Shown here: positions 42,808-52,733 of the stretch, one piece after another
Numbering within the stretch: the stretch's first letter is position 1
Layout of the letters: every line of letters starts with the position of its first letter
Assembly (NCBI RefSeq): GCF_900129905.1
Contig: NZ_FQXG01000001.1
Span: 434,001-498,000 of the forward strand
DNA: 64,000 nucleotides
From: Ferrimonas marina
GTDB taxonomy: Bacteria > Pseudomonadota > Gammaproteobacteria > Enterobacterales > Shewanellaceae
Direction of reading: 5' to 3'
Made by a program: the position numbers and the translations under genes
Notes under the pieces: model-generated
Databases searched by the model: none
Told to the model about the DNA's origin: nothing
The model's input: only the letters and a program-made list of their open reading frames with translations

Positions 42808-44913
42808 TTAGATAGAGAACTTAACGTTAAAGGAGACAAAGTCTTTGTCTTCCAAGGAGTTGGTAGAGCCTTTGCCGCCCCAGAAGGCGTTGTAGCTCAG
42901 ATCCCATGACCAGGTGTTGAGGTAATCCGCCGACAGGGTAACCGCCGCAGACTGACGATCCTCAACAAACAGGAACAGCGGATCCGGCGTGGTGCCGCTG
43001 ACGTCGTGGGAGAACACCACCCGCGGCGACAGGTTCCAGCCAAACAGTGCGTTGGTGTAATCCGCCTTGGCCACCAGACGGTAACCCCAGGCGTTATCGG
43101 TGGGGAAGGCATCCTCTTCTGGCCCGTTGTGCAGCAACTGCAGCACACCGGCGCTGTCTTCACGGCCTTCCAGCCCTGCCCGCTCGGTACCCGGGCCATT
43201 GAGGCGCAGCACGGCTTGATCCGGCATATCGTGGATCCAGACACCCCCCACCTCTGCCAGGAAGGTCAGGTTATCGGAGCCCAGGGTCGGGCCGAAGATG
43301 TGGGTGAAGGTCACCTGGGCCTGGCTGGTGTCAGACAGCACGAATCCCGGTGCGTACTCCCCCGGGCCCAGACGGGAGCCGTCGGGTCGGGTGTACTGGG
43401 ACAGGTTCTCAAACACGCTGTAGGTGACAGGATCGGCGTTGTAGAGCTGCTCCGGCATGGCGGCGAACAGCAGTTCCACGTCGTCGATCTGCAGCGGCTC
43501 ATCCTGGCGGAAGGCAAACTCACCGGCCACCGAGGTGGTGCCGATGTTGGTGTTGAAGGAGGCACCATAGAGCTTGATGTCTTCCGGGTACTCTACCGTC
43601 GCCTTGGAGAAGCTTTGCAGATCCAGCAGGTCGTTACGGGTCACCTGGCCGCCGGCCTGGGCGATCGCCCCCAGGGTCATCAGATCCGCACCGATGGCTT
43701 CAGCGGTGAAGTTGGCGGTGGTACCGGAGATGAACGGACGCTTTGAGTGGTAGTTGAGGTAGTACAGGCCAAACTCGGTGTCGTTCAGCGCCGGAGCAAA
43801 GTAGCTCAGCTTGATACCGTACTGGCCCTGGTCGTCCGGCTCAGCCTGGTGATCGATCAGGGTGGTCTTGGTGGGGTACGCCAGCGCCAGCGGCGCCAGT
43901 TGACCCAGCGCAGCGCCAAGCTGCTCCGGCGGAACACTGCCGGAGACCGCACCGGCGGTCATCGCCAGCTTGTTGTACTCGTTGAGCAGGTGATTGAGGG
44001 TGATGTCCGGGTTGGCGGTAAAGCCCAGCTGAGCGTTGTTGACGTAACCACCGGCGCCGGCAAAGTCGTTGCTGGAGAAGTAGGTGCCAGTGACCGGCAG
44101 ACGGGTCTCCTCCCAGCGGTACTGGTAGTAGGCCTCAATACCGATGTTGTCGGTAATGCCCAGGCTGGCCCATACCATCCCCACCGGGATGAAGGCTTCC
44201 TTGAGCTCGGAACCCGGCGCCTGCAAGCGAGCCAGATCCACCGGGTTGATGCTGTTGATGCCGTGGCTGATCAGGGTGCTTTCACCCCAGCTCACCACCT
44301 GCTCACCGACACGGATGGAGAACGGCATGTTGCCCAAGTCCCAGTCGGCAAAGAAGTAGGCGTCCAGCAGACGGATATCGGAGCAGGCGTACTTGGCCGC
44401 TTCGCTGTCGGCGCAGACATCAAACTCTTCGCCGGTCATCGGGTTGCGGTAGCTGAAGCTGCCGTTTTCCAATTTGTTATCGTAGAAGTAGAAGCCGCGA
44501 ACGAACACACCCATGTTCTTATAGAGCAGTTCCAGCTCGTGCAGGCCCTTGAAGATCTCCGAGAAGGTATCACCCTTGTCGTAGAGCATGTTGGCCAGGT
44601 CGCCGTTGTTGGAGTAGGACCCGGGCATGGCGAATATCTGGCTGCCTTCCAGGCCGCCGTCATTAAAGCCGCCCACCAGGCCATTTTCGCCGGTAACAAA
44701 ACCGTACTCAGGCCATTGGAAGCGGTTGCTCTTACCGATGTTGTCCAGGTTGCGGTCGGATACACGCCAGGCAGCGCCGACGGTCCAGGTGGAGTCAAAG
44801 CTCCCCTCAATCTCTCCCCAGTTGAATGACACGGCCTGCACGGGTGCAGCCAGAACGGCGGCTACACTGACCGCCAATGCGGATCTGCGAAAGCACGATG
44901 CGGATGCGCTCAT
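42808..44913 (-). CDS. DUF1302 family outer-membrane protein
   Basis: 701 residues. Signal peptide ending ...AAVLAAPVQAVS (about residues 12-28), then FNWGEIEGSFDSTWTVGAAW, the standard DUF1302 beginning. The protein is rich in Gly/aromatic strand motifs and ends VSFNVKFSI, consistent with a large beta-barrel. I start at the ATG preceded by AGGGAGAG, discarding 30 codons of a longer frame. It is first of a four-gene minus-strand cluster (DUF1302, DUF1329, YCF48-like, MMPL), which I read as an outer-membrane barrel, periplasmic carrier, propeller and inner-membrane exporter for a hydrophobic substrate. The substrate is unknown. Confidence 0.87.
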   Translation of the reverse strand: MSASASCFRRSALAVSVAAVLAAPVQAVSFNWGEIEGSFDSTWTVGAAWRVSDRNLDNIGKSNRFQWPEYGFVTGENGLVGGFNDGGLEGSQIFAMPGSYSNNGDLANMLYDKGDTFSEIFKGLHELELLYKNMGVFVRGFYFYDNKLENGSFSYRNPMTGEEFDVCADSEAAKYACSDIRLLDAYFFADWDLGNMPFSIRVGEQVVSWGESTLISHGINSINPVDLARLQAPGSELKEAFIPVGMVWASLGITDNIGIEAYYQYRWEETRLPVTGTYFSSNDFAGAGGYVNNAQLGFTANPDITLNHLLNEYNKLAMTAGAVSGSVPPEQLGAALGQLAPLALAYPTKTTLIDHQAEPDDQGQYGIKLSYFAPALNDTEFGLYYLNYHSKRPFISGTTANFTAEAIGADLMTLGAIAQAGGQVTRNDLLDLQSFSKATVEYPEDIKLYGASFNTNIGTTSVAGEFAFRQDEPLQIDDVELLFAAMPEQLYNADPVTYSVFENLSQYTRPDGSRLGPGEYAPGFVLSDTSQAQVTFTHIFGPTLGSDNLTFLAEVGGVWIHDMPDQAVLRLNGPGTERAGLEGREDSAGVLQLLHNGPEEDAFPTDNAWGYRLVAKADYTNALFGWNLSPRVVFSHDVSGTTPDPLFLFVEDRQSAAVTLSADYLNTWSWDLSYNAFWGGKGSTNSLEDKDFVSFNVKFSI

Positions 44914-45209
44914 TATCGCTTCTCTCCCTGAATTATTGTGATTGTTCCATCCCCTTTTCACAGGGGTTACACAATTGTTATCCCATACGCCTGCGAGTAT
45001 CAACCTATTTACGGGCGAAATGGTCTTAAATTTAAGGAGTTAGCGAGAAATTCAAACGACCATTTAAAGTCGGGGATTTGAATGGGCAGGTAAAGGGCCG
45101 GTTTAACAGCGGAAGAAGAGGATTAGTTCTATGAAAAATAAAGGATTTTGGATTTTCACACCGACTGACGGCCTGGTTAAAATACCGAAATCCGTTTGAA
45201 GTTAATGCT

Positions 45210-45434
45210 CTATTCTGACTCTTTGCGAAGTTCGACAAACTGACCCTGTGAGTTCAAGCGCAGCAGGAACCAGCCATTGACACCGTCGCGGGTCAGGTGG
45301 GGTCGAAAGTAGCGTGGATGAATGTGCATCACCCGGCCCTGGGTATCCTGGCACACCACCACCTCGGCCTGGCCCTGGTAGTAACGGGCCATGGCTTGCC
45401 AGGGGATACTGAGGTGAAATCGGTACTCTTGCAT
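45210..45434 (-). CDS. DUF2835 family small protein
   Basis: 74 residues: FHLSIPWQAMARYYQGQAEVVV, then HIHPRYFRPHLTRDGVNGWF and LNSQGQFVEL, a compact beta-rich protein matching DUF2835, which in Shewanella and Vibrio lies next to pepN. It lies 39 bp downstream of pepN on the same strand and is probably cotranscribed. Function unknown. The roughly 300-bp gap to its left, before the DUF1302 gene, holds no gene I can support. Confidence 0.85.
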   Translation of the reverse strand: MQEYRFHLSIPWQAMARYYQGQAEVVVCQDTQGRVMHIHPRYFRPHLTRDGVNGWFLLRLNSQGQFVELRKESE

Positions 45435-45473
45435 CGGAAAACGGGGGAGCGCGACTGCCCTCCCCCTGTTCAG

Positions 45474-48077
45474 TTAGCCCAGCGACTTGCTGACCTTCTC
45501 ATACAGGTCACGGCTGAGGTCCGGCAGATCCGCCAGACGCTGCAGCTGTGCCTTCATCAGCCCCTGTCGGGTCTCATCCAGCTCGCGCCAGCCCATCAGC
45601 GGCGTCATGATCCGTGCCGCACACTGGGGGTTGATGCCGTTGAGTTCGATCAGGCAATCGGTGAGGAAGCGATAGCCGCTGCCATCGATGGCGTGGAAGG
45701 CGTTGCGGTTGCCGGAGGCAAAGGCCCCCACCAGCGCCCGCACCCGGTTGGGGTTGGCCATATCAAACGCCGAGTGGCCCATGGCAGCGCGGATGGCATC
45801 GAGCACATCGGAGCGCGGCGCCATCGCCAGCTGGCTGAACCACTTGTCCATCACCAGCGCGGAGTCCTGCCAGCGTTGCTCAAACTGGGCCATCAGCTGC
45901 GCCGCGACGGGCAGGCGTCCCTGGTTGACGGCGTTGAGCGCCGCCAGGGTGTCGGTCATGTTGTCGGCAGCGTCGAACTGGCGCTGGCACAGGGCCTGGG
46001 CATCCGCCTTGCCGCCCAATGCCAGCAGGAACAGACAGCGGTTCTTCAGTGCCCGCTCGCCAATGGCCTTGCCGTCGTTGCGGTAAGCCTGGTTGGCGTA
46101 CTGCTGGTAGCGCGCCTGCAGTTCGTCCTCCAGGGCCAGGCCAATCTGGCTCATTACCGCACGGCGAGCCAGGTGCAGCTCCTCCACATCCAGACCGGCA
46201 ACCTCCTGGGCCAGGGCCTGCTCCGGCGGCAATGCCAGCATCTCTGCCACCAGGGCAGGATCCAGACCCGGCTCCAGCAACACCGGCCGCAGGGCATCCA
46301 GCACGGTCAGCGGCAGCTGTTCCAGCTCGCCATTGACCAGGGCAACCACCTGCTTGGCCAGCAGTCGCTGGGCGGCATCCCAACGGACAAAATCGTTGTC
46401 GGCGCTGGTCATCAGCAGCGCCAGCTGCGCATCACTGAGGCTTTGCTCCAGCTTCACCGGGGCGGAAAAGTCCTCAAACAGAGAGGCCACCACCGGCTCA
46501 GAGACCTGTTCAAACTCCCAGCTTTGCTCGGCCTGCTGCAGGTTGAGCACGTTATTGGCTGGCTCGCCGTTGATCACCAGCGGCACATTGTTGCCCTCGC
46601 CGTCGAGCAGCTGCAGCTTCACCGGGATATGCAGCGGCTGCTTATCGGCTTGATCCGCAGTGGCCGGGGTGTGTTGGCTCAGGGTCAAACGATAGCGCTG
46701 GCTGGCGGGATCGTACTGCTCCTGCACCGACACCACCGGGGTGCCTGATTGGCTGTACCACAGACGGAACTGGCCCAGGTCGACGCCGCTGGCGTCCTCC
46801 ATGGCGGCGACGAAGTCATCGCAGGTGACGGCCTGTCCATCGTGACGCTCGAAGTAGAGCGCCATGCCCTGCTGGAAGCGCTGCTCACCCAGCAAGGTGT
46901 GCATCATCCGGATCACCTCTGCGCCCTTGTCGTAGACGGTAACGGTGTAGAAGTTGTTCATCTCGATCACCGAATCCGGGCGGATCGGGTGCGCCATCGG
47001 GCCGGCGTCTTCGGCGAACTGGTGGCTGCGGATGGTCTTCACCGCCAGGATGCGGTTAACCACCGGTGAGCCCATGTCGGCGGAGAACTCCTGGTCACGG
47101 AACACCGTCAGGCCCTCTTTCAGCGACAGCTGGAACCAGTCGCGGCAGGTCACCCGGTTGCCGGTCCAGTTGTGGAAATACTCGTGGCCGATGATGGATT
47201 CGATGCGATGGTACTCGTCGTCGGTGGCGGTGGTGGGATCCGCCAGTACCGCCTTGGAGTTGAAGATGTTCAGCCCCTTATTTTCCATCGCGCCCATGTT
47301 GAAGAAATCCACTGCGACGATCATGTAGATGTCCAGATCGTACTCCAGGTTGAAGCGCTGCTCGTCCCAGGCCATGGAGTGCTTGAGCGAGGCCATGGCG
47401 TGTTCAGCCCGGCCCAGGTTGCCCTTATCCACGAACAGCTCCAGCGCCACCTCGCGGCCGGAGCGGGTGACGAAGGTATCCCGCAGGCAATCGAAGTCCC
47501 CGGCCACCAGGGCGAACAGGTAACTGGGCTTGGGAAAGGGATCCTGCCACTCGGCGAAGTGGCGACCGCCCTCCAGCTCCCCTTCCGCCACCTTGTTGCC
47601 GTTGGACAGTAGGAAGGGGAAACGGGCTTTGTCCGCCTCGATGCGGGTGTGGTAGCGGGCCAGCACATCGGGTCGGTCGAGGAAATAGGTGATGCGACGG
47701 AAGCCTTCCGCCTCACACTGGGTACAGAAGGCGCCACCGGATTGGTACAGCCCTTCCAGGGTGGTGTTGTTGGCGGGATCGATCTCGGTGACCAGTTCCA
47801 GCTCAAAGGCATCAAGGTCAGCAGGAATATGCAGTTGGCCCTCAGCCAGGCGGTATTGCTCCTGGCCCAGGCTCTTGCCGTCGATGGCGACCGATTGCAG
47901 GGTCAGCGCTTCCCCGTCCAGCACCAGGGTGTCGGCTCCGGGGCGTTGACGACGCACACTGGAACGGGCGGTAACCCGGGTGTGGTGATCGTCCAGTTCA
48001 AACACCAAAGACAGGGTATCGATGGTGTAATCGGACGGTTGGTAATCCAACCGTTGTTTAGCTTGCATTGCCTGCAT
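45474..48077 (-). CDS. pepN: Aminopeptidase N
   Basis: 867 residues, close to the 870 of E. coli PepN (M1 family). Exopeptidase motif GAMENKGLN at about residue 265 and zinc motif HEYFHNWTGNR (H-E-x-x-H plus downstream Glu) at about 300. It removes N-terminal residues from peptides in the cytoplasm during protein turnover. The start is supported by AAGGAGG nine bases before the ATG. The DUF2835 gene follows. All catalytic residues are present. Confidence 0.97.
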   Translation of the reverse strand: MQAMQAKQRLDYQPSDYTIDTLSLVFELDDHHTRVTARSSVRRQRPGADTLVLDGEALTLQSVAIDGKSLGQEQYRLAEGQLHIPADLDAFELELVTEIDPANNTTLEGLYQSGGAFCTQCEAEGFRRITYFLDRPDVLARYHTRIEADKARFPFLLSNGNKVAEGELEGGRHFAEWQDPFPKPSYLFALVAGDFDCLRDTFVTRSGREVALELFVDKGNLGRAEHAMASLKHSMAWDEQRFNLEYDLDIYMIVAVDFFNMGAMENKGLNIFNSKAVLADPTTATDDEYHRIESIIGHEYFHNWTGNRVTCRDWFQLSLKEGLTVFRDQEFSADMGSPVVNRILAVKTIRSHQFAEDAGPMAHPIRPDSVIEMNNFYTVTVYDKGAEVIRMMHTLLGEQRFQQGMALYFERHDGQAVTCDDFVAAMEDASGVDLGQFRLWYSQSGTPVVSVQEQYDPASQRYRLTLSQHTPATADQADKQPLHIPVKLQLLDGEGNNVPLVINGEPANNVLNLQQAEQSWEFEQVSEPVVASLFEDFSAPVKLEQSLSDAQLALLMTSADNDFVRWDAAQRLLAKQVVALVNGELEQLPLTVLDALRPVLLEPGLDPALVAEMLALPPEQALAQEVAGLDVEELHLARRAVMSQIGLALEDELQARYQQYANQAYRNDGKAIGERALKNRCLFLLALGGKADAQALCQRQFDAADNMTDTLAALNAVNQGRLPVAAQLMAQFEQRWQDSALVMDKWFSQLAMAPRSDVLDAIRAAMGHSAFDMANPNRVRALVGAFASGNRNAFHAIDGSGYRFLTDCLIELNGINPQCAARIMTPLMGWRELDETRQGLMKAQLQRLADLPDLSRDLYEKVSKSLG

Positions 48078-48200
48078 GAGCGGCAGCCTCCTTACTACGT
48101 CTGGCCCGAGTGACGGGCGCCTTGGCGGCAGTATAACAAGCCAAGGCGGCCCAGCCCCATGCGGTTTTACCGATTGGGTAGTAAGTGAACAGCCGCGTCG

Positions 48201-49574
48201 CTACAGGGTCATCAGCCCGGACAGCTGCAGGAACACCAGGGTGATCGCCACCGGGGCCACATAGCGTACCGACACACGCCAGATACGGAAGATCACCGGG
48301 TGGGTGTCGATCATCCGATGGGCGATCGCCTTATCGACGAAATAGCCGGTAAACAGCGCGGTGATAAAGCCGCCGATGGGCAGCATTAGGTTGGAGGTCA
48401 GGTAGTCGATGGCATCGAACAGGTGGAAGCTGCTTTCGCCCCACTGGAACTGGGTCCAGCTGGCACCGGACTGGGAGAAGATGGTAAGCAGGCTAAGCAG
48501 GCCGATGCCGGTCCCGGCGGTCATCGCCGCCCCCATCCGGGTAAAGCCACGGCGCTCCACCAGCCAGGCCACCGAGGACTCGATCAGCGCCAACGCCGAG
48601 GTGAACGCCGCCACCACCAGCATCAGGAAGAACAGGCCACCGAACAACTGGCCCAGCGGCATGGTGCCGAAGGCGATGGGCAGGGTCAGGAAGATCAGGC
48701 CCGGTCCGGCCCCCGGCTCCAGGCCGTTGGCAAACACGATGGGGTAGATCGCCAGACCTGCCAGCATCGCCACCACGGTGTCCATCACCGCGATCCAGAC
48801 CGAGGTCTTCACCAGCGAGGTGTTGTCCGGCAGGTAGGCGCCGTACATGGTCATGATGCCGCTGGCCAGTGACAGGGTGAAGAAGCTGTGGCCCAGCGCC
48901 ACCAGCACCCCGCTCCAGCTCAGGGCGGAGAAATCGGCGTTGAACATAAAGCTGACCGCCGCACCGAAGTCACCGCGATTGGCGGCGTAGAGCACCATCA
49001 CCACCAGCAGCACAAACAGCGCCGGCATCATCCAGTTCACCGCCCGCTCCAGACCGTGGCGTACGCCCTTCCCCACCACCAGGATGGTGATGGCCAGCAG
49101 GGCAAAACTCCAGCCCATCGCCTGGGGCGCACTGGCGTTGAGATCGGAGAACAGGGTGTTGAAATCCGAAGCTGAGCGACCATCAAACACCCCGGTAAAG
49201 CCATAGAAGGTGTAGGCCAAGGCCCAGCCGGCGATAACGATGTAGAAGGAAAGGATCAAAAAGCCGGTGAGCACACCAAACCACCCCACCACCGCCCAGC
49301 GCGGGCTGCTGCCGGAGGCCTCGGCCAACAGCTTGGCGGATTTGGCCGGGGCCTGGCGGCCAAACTTGCCGATCACCACCTCGGACATCATCACCGGGAT
49401 ACCGATGAAGAAGATGCAGAACAGGTAAACCAGGACGAAGGCGCCACCGCCGTTCTCGCCCATGATGTAGGGGAACTTCCAGATATTGCCAAGTCCCACG
49501 GCTGCCCCGGTCGCTGCCAGCACATAGGTAAAGCGGCTGGACCAACGCGCGTGGGTCACATTCTCTCGGCTCAT
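48201..49574 (-). CDS. Neurotransmitter:sodium symporter family amino-acid transporter
   Basis: 457 residues with about eleven membrane segments. The first, RFTYVLAATGAAVGLGNIWKFPYI, is the NSS hallmark: the unwound GxGNxWRFP-type helix that binds Na+ and substrate. The length and eleven-helix form are like MhsT rather than twelve-helix LeuT. It should import an amino acid with Na+; the substrate cannot be read. It stands alone, ending 123 bp before pepN, with a strong terminator upstream belonging to the prc side. Confidence 0.9.
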   Translation of the reverse strand: MSRENVTHARWSSRFTYVLAATGAAVGLGNIWKFPYIMGENGGGAFVLVYLFCIFFIGIPVMMSEVVIGKFGRQAPAKSAKLLAEASGSSPRWAVVGWFGVLTGFLILSFYIVIAGWALAYTFYGFTGVFDGRSASDFNTLFSDLNASAPQAMGWSFALLAITILVVGKGVRHGLERAVNWMMPALFVLLVVMVLYAANRGDFGAAVSFMFNADFSALSWSGVLVALGHSFFTLSLASGIMTMYGAYLPDNTSLVKTSVWIAVMDTVVAMLAGLAIYPIVFANGLEPGAGPGLIFLTLPIAFGTMPLGQLFGGLFFLMLVVAAFTSALALIESSVAWLVERRGFTRMGAAMTAGTGIGLLSLLTIFSQSGASWTQFQWGESSFHLFDAIDYLTSNLMLPIGGFITALFTGYFVDKAIAHRMIDTHPVIFRIWRVSVRYVAPVAITLVFLQLSGLMTL

Positions 49575-49652
49575 ATCACATCCTTGATGTTATTATTTTG
49601 TAATCCCTCACATTTTTTACACGTTGGCCGCCCCTTGGGCAAGCGCTCATAA

Positions 49653-49680
49653 AAAAACGCCACCCGAGGGTGGCGTTTTT
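49653..49680. terminator. Terminator between prc and the NSS gene
   Basis: AAAAACGCCACC and GGTGGCGTTTTT form a strong stem around CGAG. It is 14 bp downstream of the prc stop (minus strand). Confidence 0.92.
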
Positions 49681-49694
49681 CAATGACATTCATA

Positions 49695-51746
49695 TCACTG
49701 GTTCTTGGACTGTTTGGCGGTCAGGGTCCAGTCCACCATATCCAGGGTGATGGCCCCGGCTTCGTCCAGCAGGAAGTCCGGCACCTCGATGTCGTCATCG
49801 GCGTCGGCCAGGTCTTCCACCGGATCCATGCCGTGCAGACCGCGGCGCAGGTTGAGGCGGTCCAGCTGGCGCTGGTCATCTTCCGCCTCTTCCGCTTCCC
49901 GCTCAGCACGGACCAGGGTAATCCAGCCCTTGTCCTTGTTCTTGCGGTAGCGCTGGATGTCGTCTTTGAGCAGGTCAAACTCCTGTTCCTCAACGATGCG
50001 TGAGTCGTGACGCTGGGCCAGGTAGCTCACCATGTCGCCGGGCACCCGATCGACGGTACCGTAGCGGGCCTTAGGCACAGAGTCCCAGGGCAAGGCATTG
50101 GTCTCCTGGGATTCACCAAACTCACCGTCCACCACGAAGCTGGGGAAGGACAGGTCCGGCATCACACCTTTGAGCTGGGTACTGCCGCCGTTGATGCGGT
50201 AGAACTTGGCAATGGTGTAGGTGACGTTACCCATCGGCTTATCGTACAGATCGTAGATCCGACCCAGCTGGCGGTGCTGCTGCACCGTGCCTTTACCAAA
50301 GGTTTGCTCACCCACCACCAGGGCACGACCGTAGTCCTGCATCGCCGCGGCGAAGATCTCGGAGGCGGAGGCACTGTAGCGGTCCACCATCACGGTGAGC
50401 GGGCCGTCATAGGCCACCCGACCGTCGTTATCGCCGTTGACCGAGATACGGCCACGCTGATCGCGGATCTGCACCACCGGCCCCTGGGGGATGAACAGCC
50501 CGGTCAGCAAGCTGGCTTCGCTCAGGGCGCCGCCACCGTTGCCACGCAGGTCGATGATCACCCCTTCCACGTTCTGCTCTTCCAGTTTGGCCAACTCAGT
50601 GGCGACATCCTGGCTGATGTTCATGTAGAAGCTGGGGATGTCGATCACGCCCAGGCGGCGAGCCTGACCGTTGCCCTGATCCACTTCGAGTACCTCGGAC
50701 TTCACTGCCCGGTCCTCGAGGCGCACCTTGTCGCGGACGATCTGGATCTGCTTGGCCCGGGCATTGTTGCCGTCTTTGGCCGCCAGCACCTCCAAGGTGA
50801 CCACGGAGTCCTTGGGACCCTTGATCAGGTCCACCACGTCATCCAGGCGCCAGCCGATCACATCAACGATCTCTTCGTCGTCCTGACCGACACCGATGAT
50901 GCGGTCATCCGGCTTGAGGTCGCCCTGCAGATCCGCCGGACCACCGGTCACCAGGGAGCGGATCACGGTGTAGTCGTCGGTCATCATCAGCACCGCACCG
51001 ATCCCCTCCAGCGAGAGATTCATCTCGGTCTGGAAGCGATCTGCATTGCGGGGAGAGAGGTAGCTGGTGTGGGGCTCAACCGTGTAGGCAAAGGCGTTCA
51101 TCACGCTCTGGAACACGTCTTCGCTCTGGGTTTGGGTCAGACGCTTGATGGCGTTGTTGTAACGCTTGCCCAGCATCTCCTGGATCTCCGGCCACTCCTT
51201 GCCGGTCATCGCCAGATTCAGGGCATCGTACTTGACCCGTTGACGCCAAAGCTCGTCCAGTTCCGCGGTGGTCTTGGGCCAGTCGGCGTCTTCCCGGTCG
51301 AAGTGGTACTTGTCATCCGCGACGTCGAACTTGATCTCCTCATCCAGCAGCGACAAGGCGTAGGAGAGGCGCTCGTAGCGACGCTGCAGCGACAACTGAT
51401 AAAGGGCATAGGCCTGGCCCAGCTCGCCCTTGGTAACCTCGGAGGCAAAGCGCTCTTCCAGGCCATCAAACTTGGCGATGTCGGACGCCAGCAGGATGCT
51501 GCGATTGAAATCCAGCTGCTGCAGGTAGCGCTCGTAGGCCTGCTCGGAGAACTCGCCATCAAACGCCACCTGGCGGTAGTGGGAGCGAGTGAACAGATCG
51601 GCCACGCGCTTGCTGGCCACCTTGTGTTGTGACTCCTGCTGCAGCTCCGGCAGCTGATCCGCACCCAGGGTGGGGGTCAGCGCCAGGGCGTGGGCACTGA
51701 GTAGCGCGCCGGCAACAAAGGCTGAGAGGGTTCTTTTGATCATCAA
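49695..51746 (-). CDS. prc: Tail-specific (C-terminal processing) protease
   Basis: 683 residues, like E. coli Prc/Tsp (682). Signal peptide about residues 1-22. A long helical N-terminal part, then PDZ (around 240-330), then S41 core: GNGGGALSEASLLTG, the Ser in DRYSASASEIF and the catalytic Lys 25 residues later in FGKGTVQ. It degrades periplasmic proteins bearing hydrophobic C-termini and trims penicillin-binding protein 3 in E. coli. It follows proQ on the same strand after 31 bp, so prc-proQ-msrC order is as in E. coli. Confidence 0.97.
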   Translation of the reverse strand: MMIKRTLSAFVAGALLSAHALALTPTLGADQLPELQQESQHKVASKRVADLFTRSHYRQVAFDGEFSEQAYERYLQQLDFNRSILLASDIAKFDGLEERFASEVTKGELGQAYALYQLSLQRRYERLSYALSLLDEEIKFDVADDKYHFDREDADWPKTTAELDELWRQRVKYDALNLAMTGKEWPEIQEMLGKRYNNAIKRLTQTQSEDVFQSVMNAFAYTVEPHTSYLSPRNADRFQTEMNLSLEGIGAVLMMTDDYTVIRSLVTGGPADLQGDLKPDDRIIGVGQDDEEIVDVIGWRLDDVVDLIKGPKDSVVTLEVLAAKDGNNARAKQIQIVRDKVRLEDRAVKSEVLEVDQGNGQARRLGVIDIPSFYMNISQDVATELAKLEEQNVEGVIIDLRGNGGGALSEASLLTGLFIPQGPVVQIRDQRGRISVNGDNDGRVAYDGPLTVMVDRYSASASEIFAAAMQDYGRALVVGEQTFGKGTVQQHRQLGRIYDLYDKPMGNVTYTIAKFYRINGGSTQLKGVMPDLSFPSFVVDGEFGESQETNALPWDSVPKARYGTVDRVPGDMVSYLAQRHDSRIVEEQEFDLLKDDIQRYRKNKDKGWITLVRAEREAEEAEDDQRQLDRLNLRRGLHGMDPVEDLADADDDIEVPDFLLDEAGAITLDMVDWTLTAKQSKNQ

Positions 51747-51777
51747 CTCGCTACTCCTTGTGACACATCCCTAAAGA

Positions 51778-52446
51778 TTACTTGCGAATGTGTTCAGCTT
51801 TGACCTTAACGGTAAGACCTGACTCTAAACGCACCATGACATCATCCCGGTTCAGATCGACGATAACGCCTTTGGCCGGGGTACGGCCCAGCTTCACCAT
51901 CACGGTCTGGTCAACGCGCAGTTCTTCTGCTGAGACTTTCTCAAGTGGCGGCAGGTTCCGCGGTTGTTCGGATTTTTGTTTAAGCTTAGCCGGTTTTGCC
52001 TGGGCGGCACGCTCTGCACGGGCGCTCGGACGACGGGGCTTGGCCTTGGCTTTGGGATCCTTGGCCTGCTTCTCCTGACGGGCCTGACGGGCCTTCTCCT
52101 GGCTCTCCTTCAGGGCTTGCTGAGCGTGTTCAATGTGTTCCGCTTCCAGCTCACCGCAGTCGTTACCATCCAGGTCGACACGAACCGCGCCGGGCTTAAC
52201 CGCACGCAGGTAGCGCCAGCTGTTGGTGTAGCGACGTACCGCTTGGCGCAGTTGAGTCTTGCTGACCTTTGAATCCCCTTCCAAACGCTCAGCCAGCTCC
52301 TGGAACAGGCCGATCTTCAGCGGCTTTGCATCACCCTCAACGGAGAAGCACTGGGGAAAGCGTTCTGCCAGATAGGCGATCACTTCCTTCACGTCCTTCA
52401 GTTTCTCTGGGTTTTCCGGGGTGTTGTTTTGTTCAGTGGTCATCAA
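51778..52446 (-). CDS. proQ: RNA chaperone ProQ
   Basis: 222 residues. N-terminal FinO-like RNA-binding domain (about residues 15-125: [14 protein letters not shown] ... [15 protein letters not shown] ... [13 protein letters not shown]), a long basic Lys/Ala/Gln-rich linker (130-175), then a small C-terminal beta domain ([17 protein letters not shown]). ProQ is a global small-RNA/mRNA chaperone that binds structured 3' ends. The stop of the preceding small gene overlaps its ATG by four bases (ATGA), so translation is coupled. Domain order and linker are as in E. coli. Confidence 0.96.
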   Translation of the reverse strand: MMTTEQNNTPENPEKLKDVKEVIAYLAERFPQCFSVEGDAKPLKIGLFQELAERLEGDSKVSKTQLRQAVRRYTNSWRYLRAVKPGAVRVDLDGNDCGELEAEHIEHAQQALKESQEKARQARQEKQAKDPKAKAKPRRPSARAERAAQAKPAKLKQKSEQPRNLPPLEKVSAEELRVDQTVMVKLGRTPAKGVIVDLNRDDVMVRLESGLTVKVKAEHIRK

Positions 52447-52733
52447 AAATCTTCCTGGCCCTGTTTGGGGTCAAAATGGGTAAATAGTGCTTCGACGAAG
52501 GCATCAAGCATATCGTCGTCCAGCTCTAGCAGCTGGGGATTGAACTGCCACGTAGGCCACACCGACTCCAGCATCTGCTCCAGCAGGGCGACGTCGATGT
52601 CATTATCGGCCATATCGTATACCGCGTGGTAAAGGCGGTTGATGTTTTCTGCGGCCAACGCTTCTTGCCCTTCCCACTCACCGACCTCGTAAGGCTCCAT
52701 CAGGTAAGTGTGAACGGCGACAAACTCTTTCAA
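52443..52733 (-). CDS. Small acidic hypothetical protein between msrC and proQ
   Basis: 96 residues, strongly acidic: [20 protein letters not shown], then [26 protein letters not shown]. No recognised domain or membrane segment. It overlaps the msrC stop by four bases and the proQ start by four bases, so it is in the msrC-proQ-prc operon. I believe relatives occur at this position in Shewanella-type genomes, from memory. Confidence 0.65.
   Translation of the reverse strand: MKEFVAVHTYLMEPYEVGEWEGQEALAAENINRLYHAVYDMADNDIDVALLEQMLESVWPTWQFNPQLLELDDDMLDAFVEALFTHFDPKQGQEDF

Noticed and set aside
45131-45199. Plus-strand 22-codon frame (MKNKGFWIFTPTDGLVKIPK...) with GAGG upstream, in the gap left of DUF2835
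   Set aside because: Too short to judge; no conserved context or family, and the ribosome site is at the far end of usable spacing.
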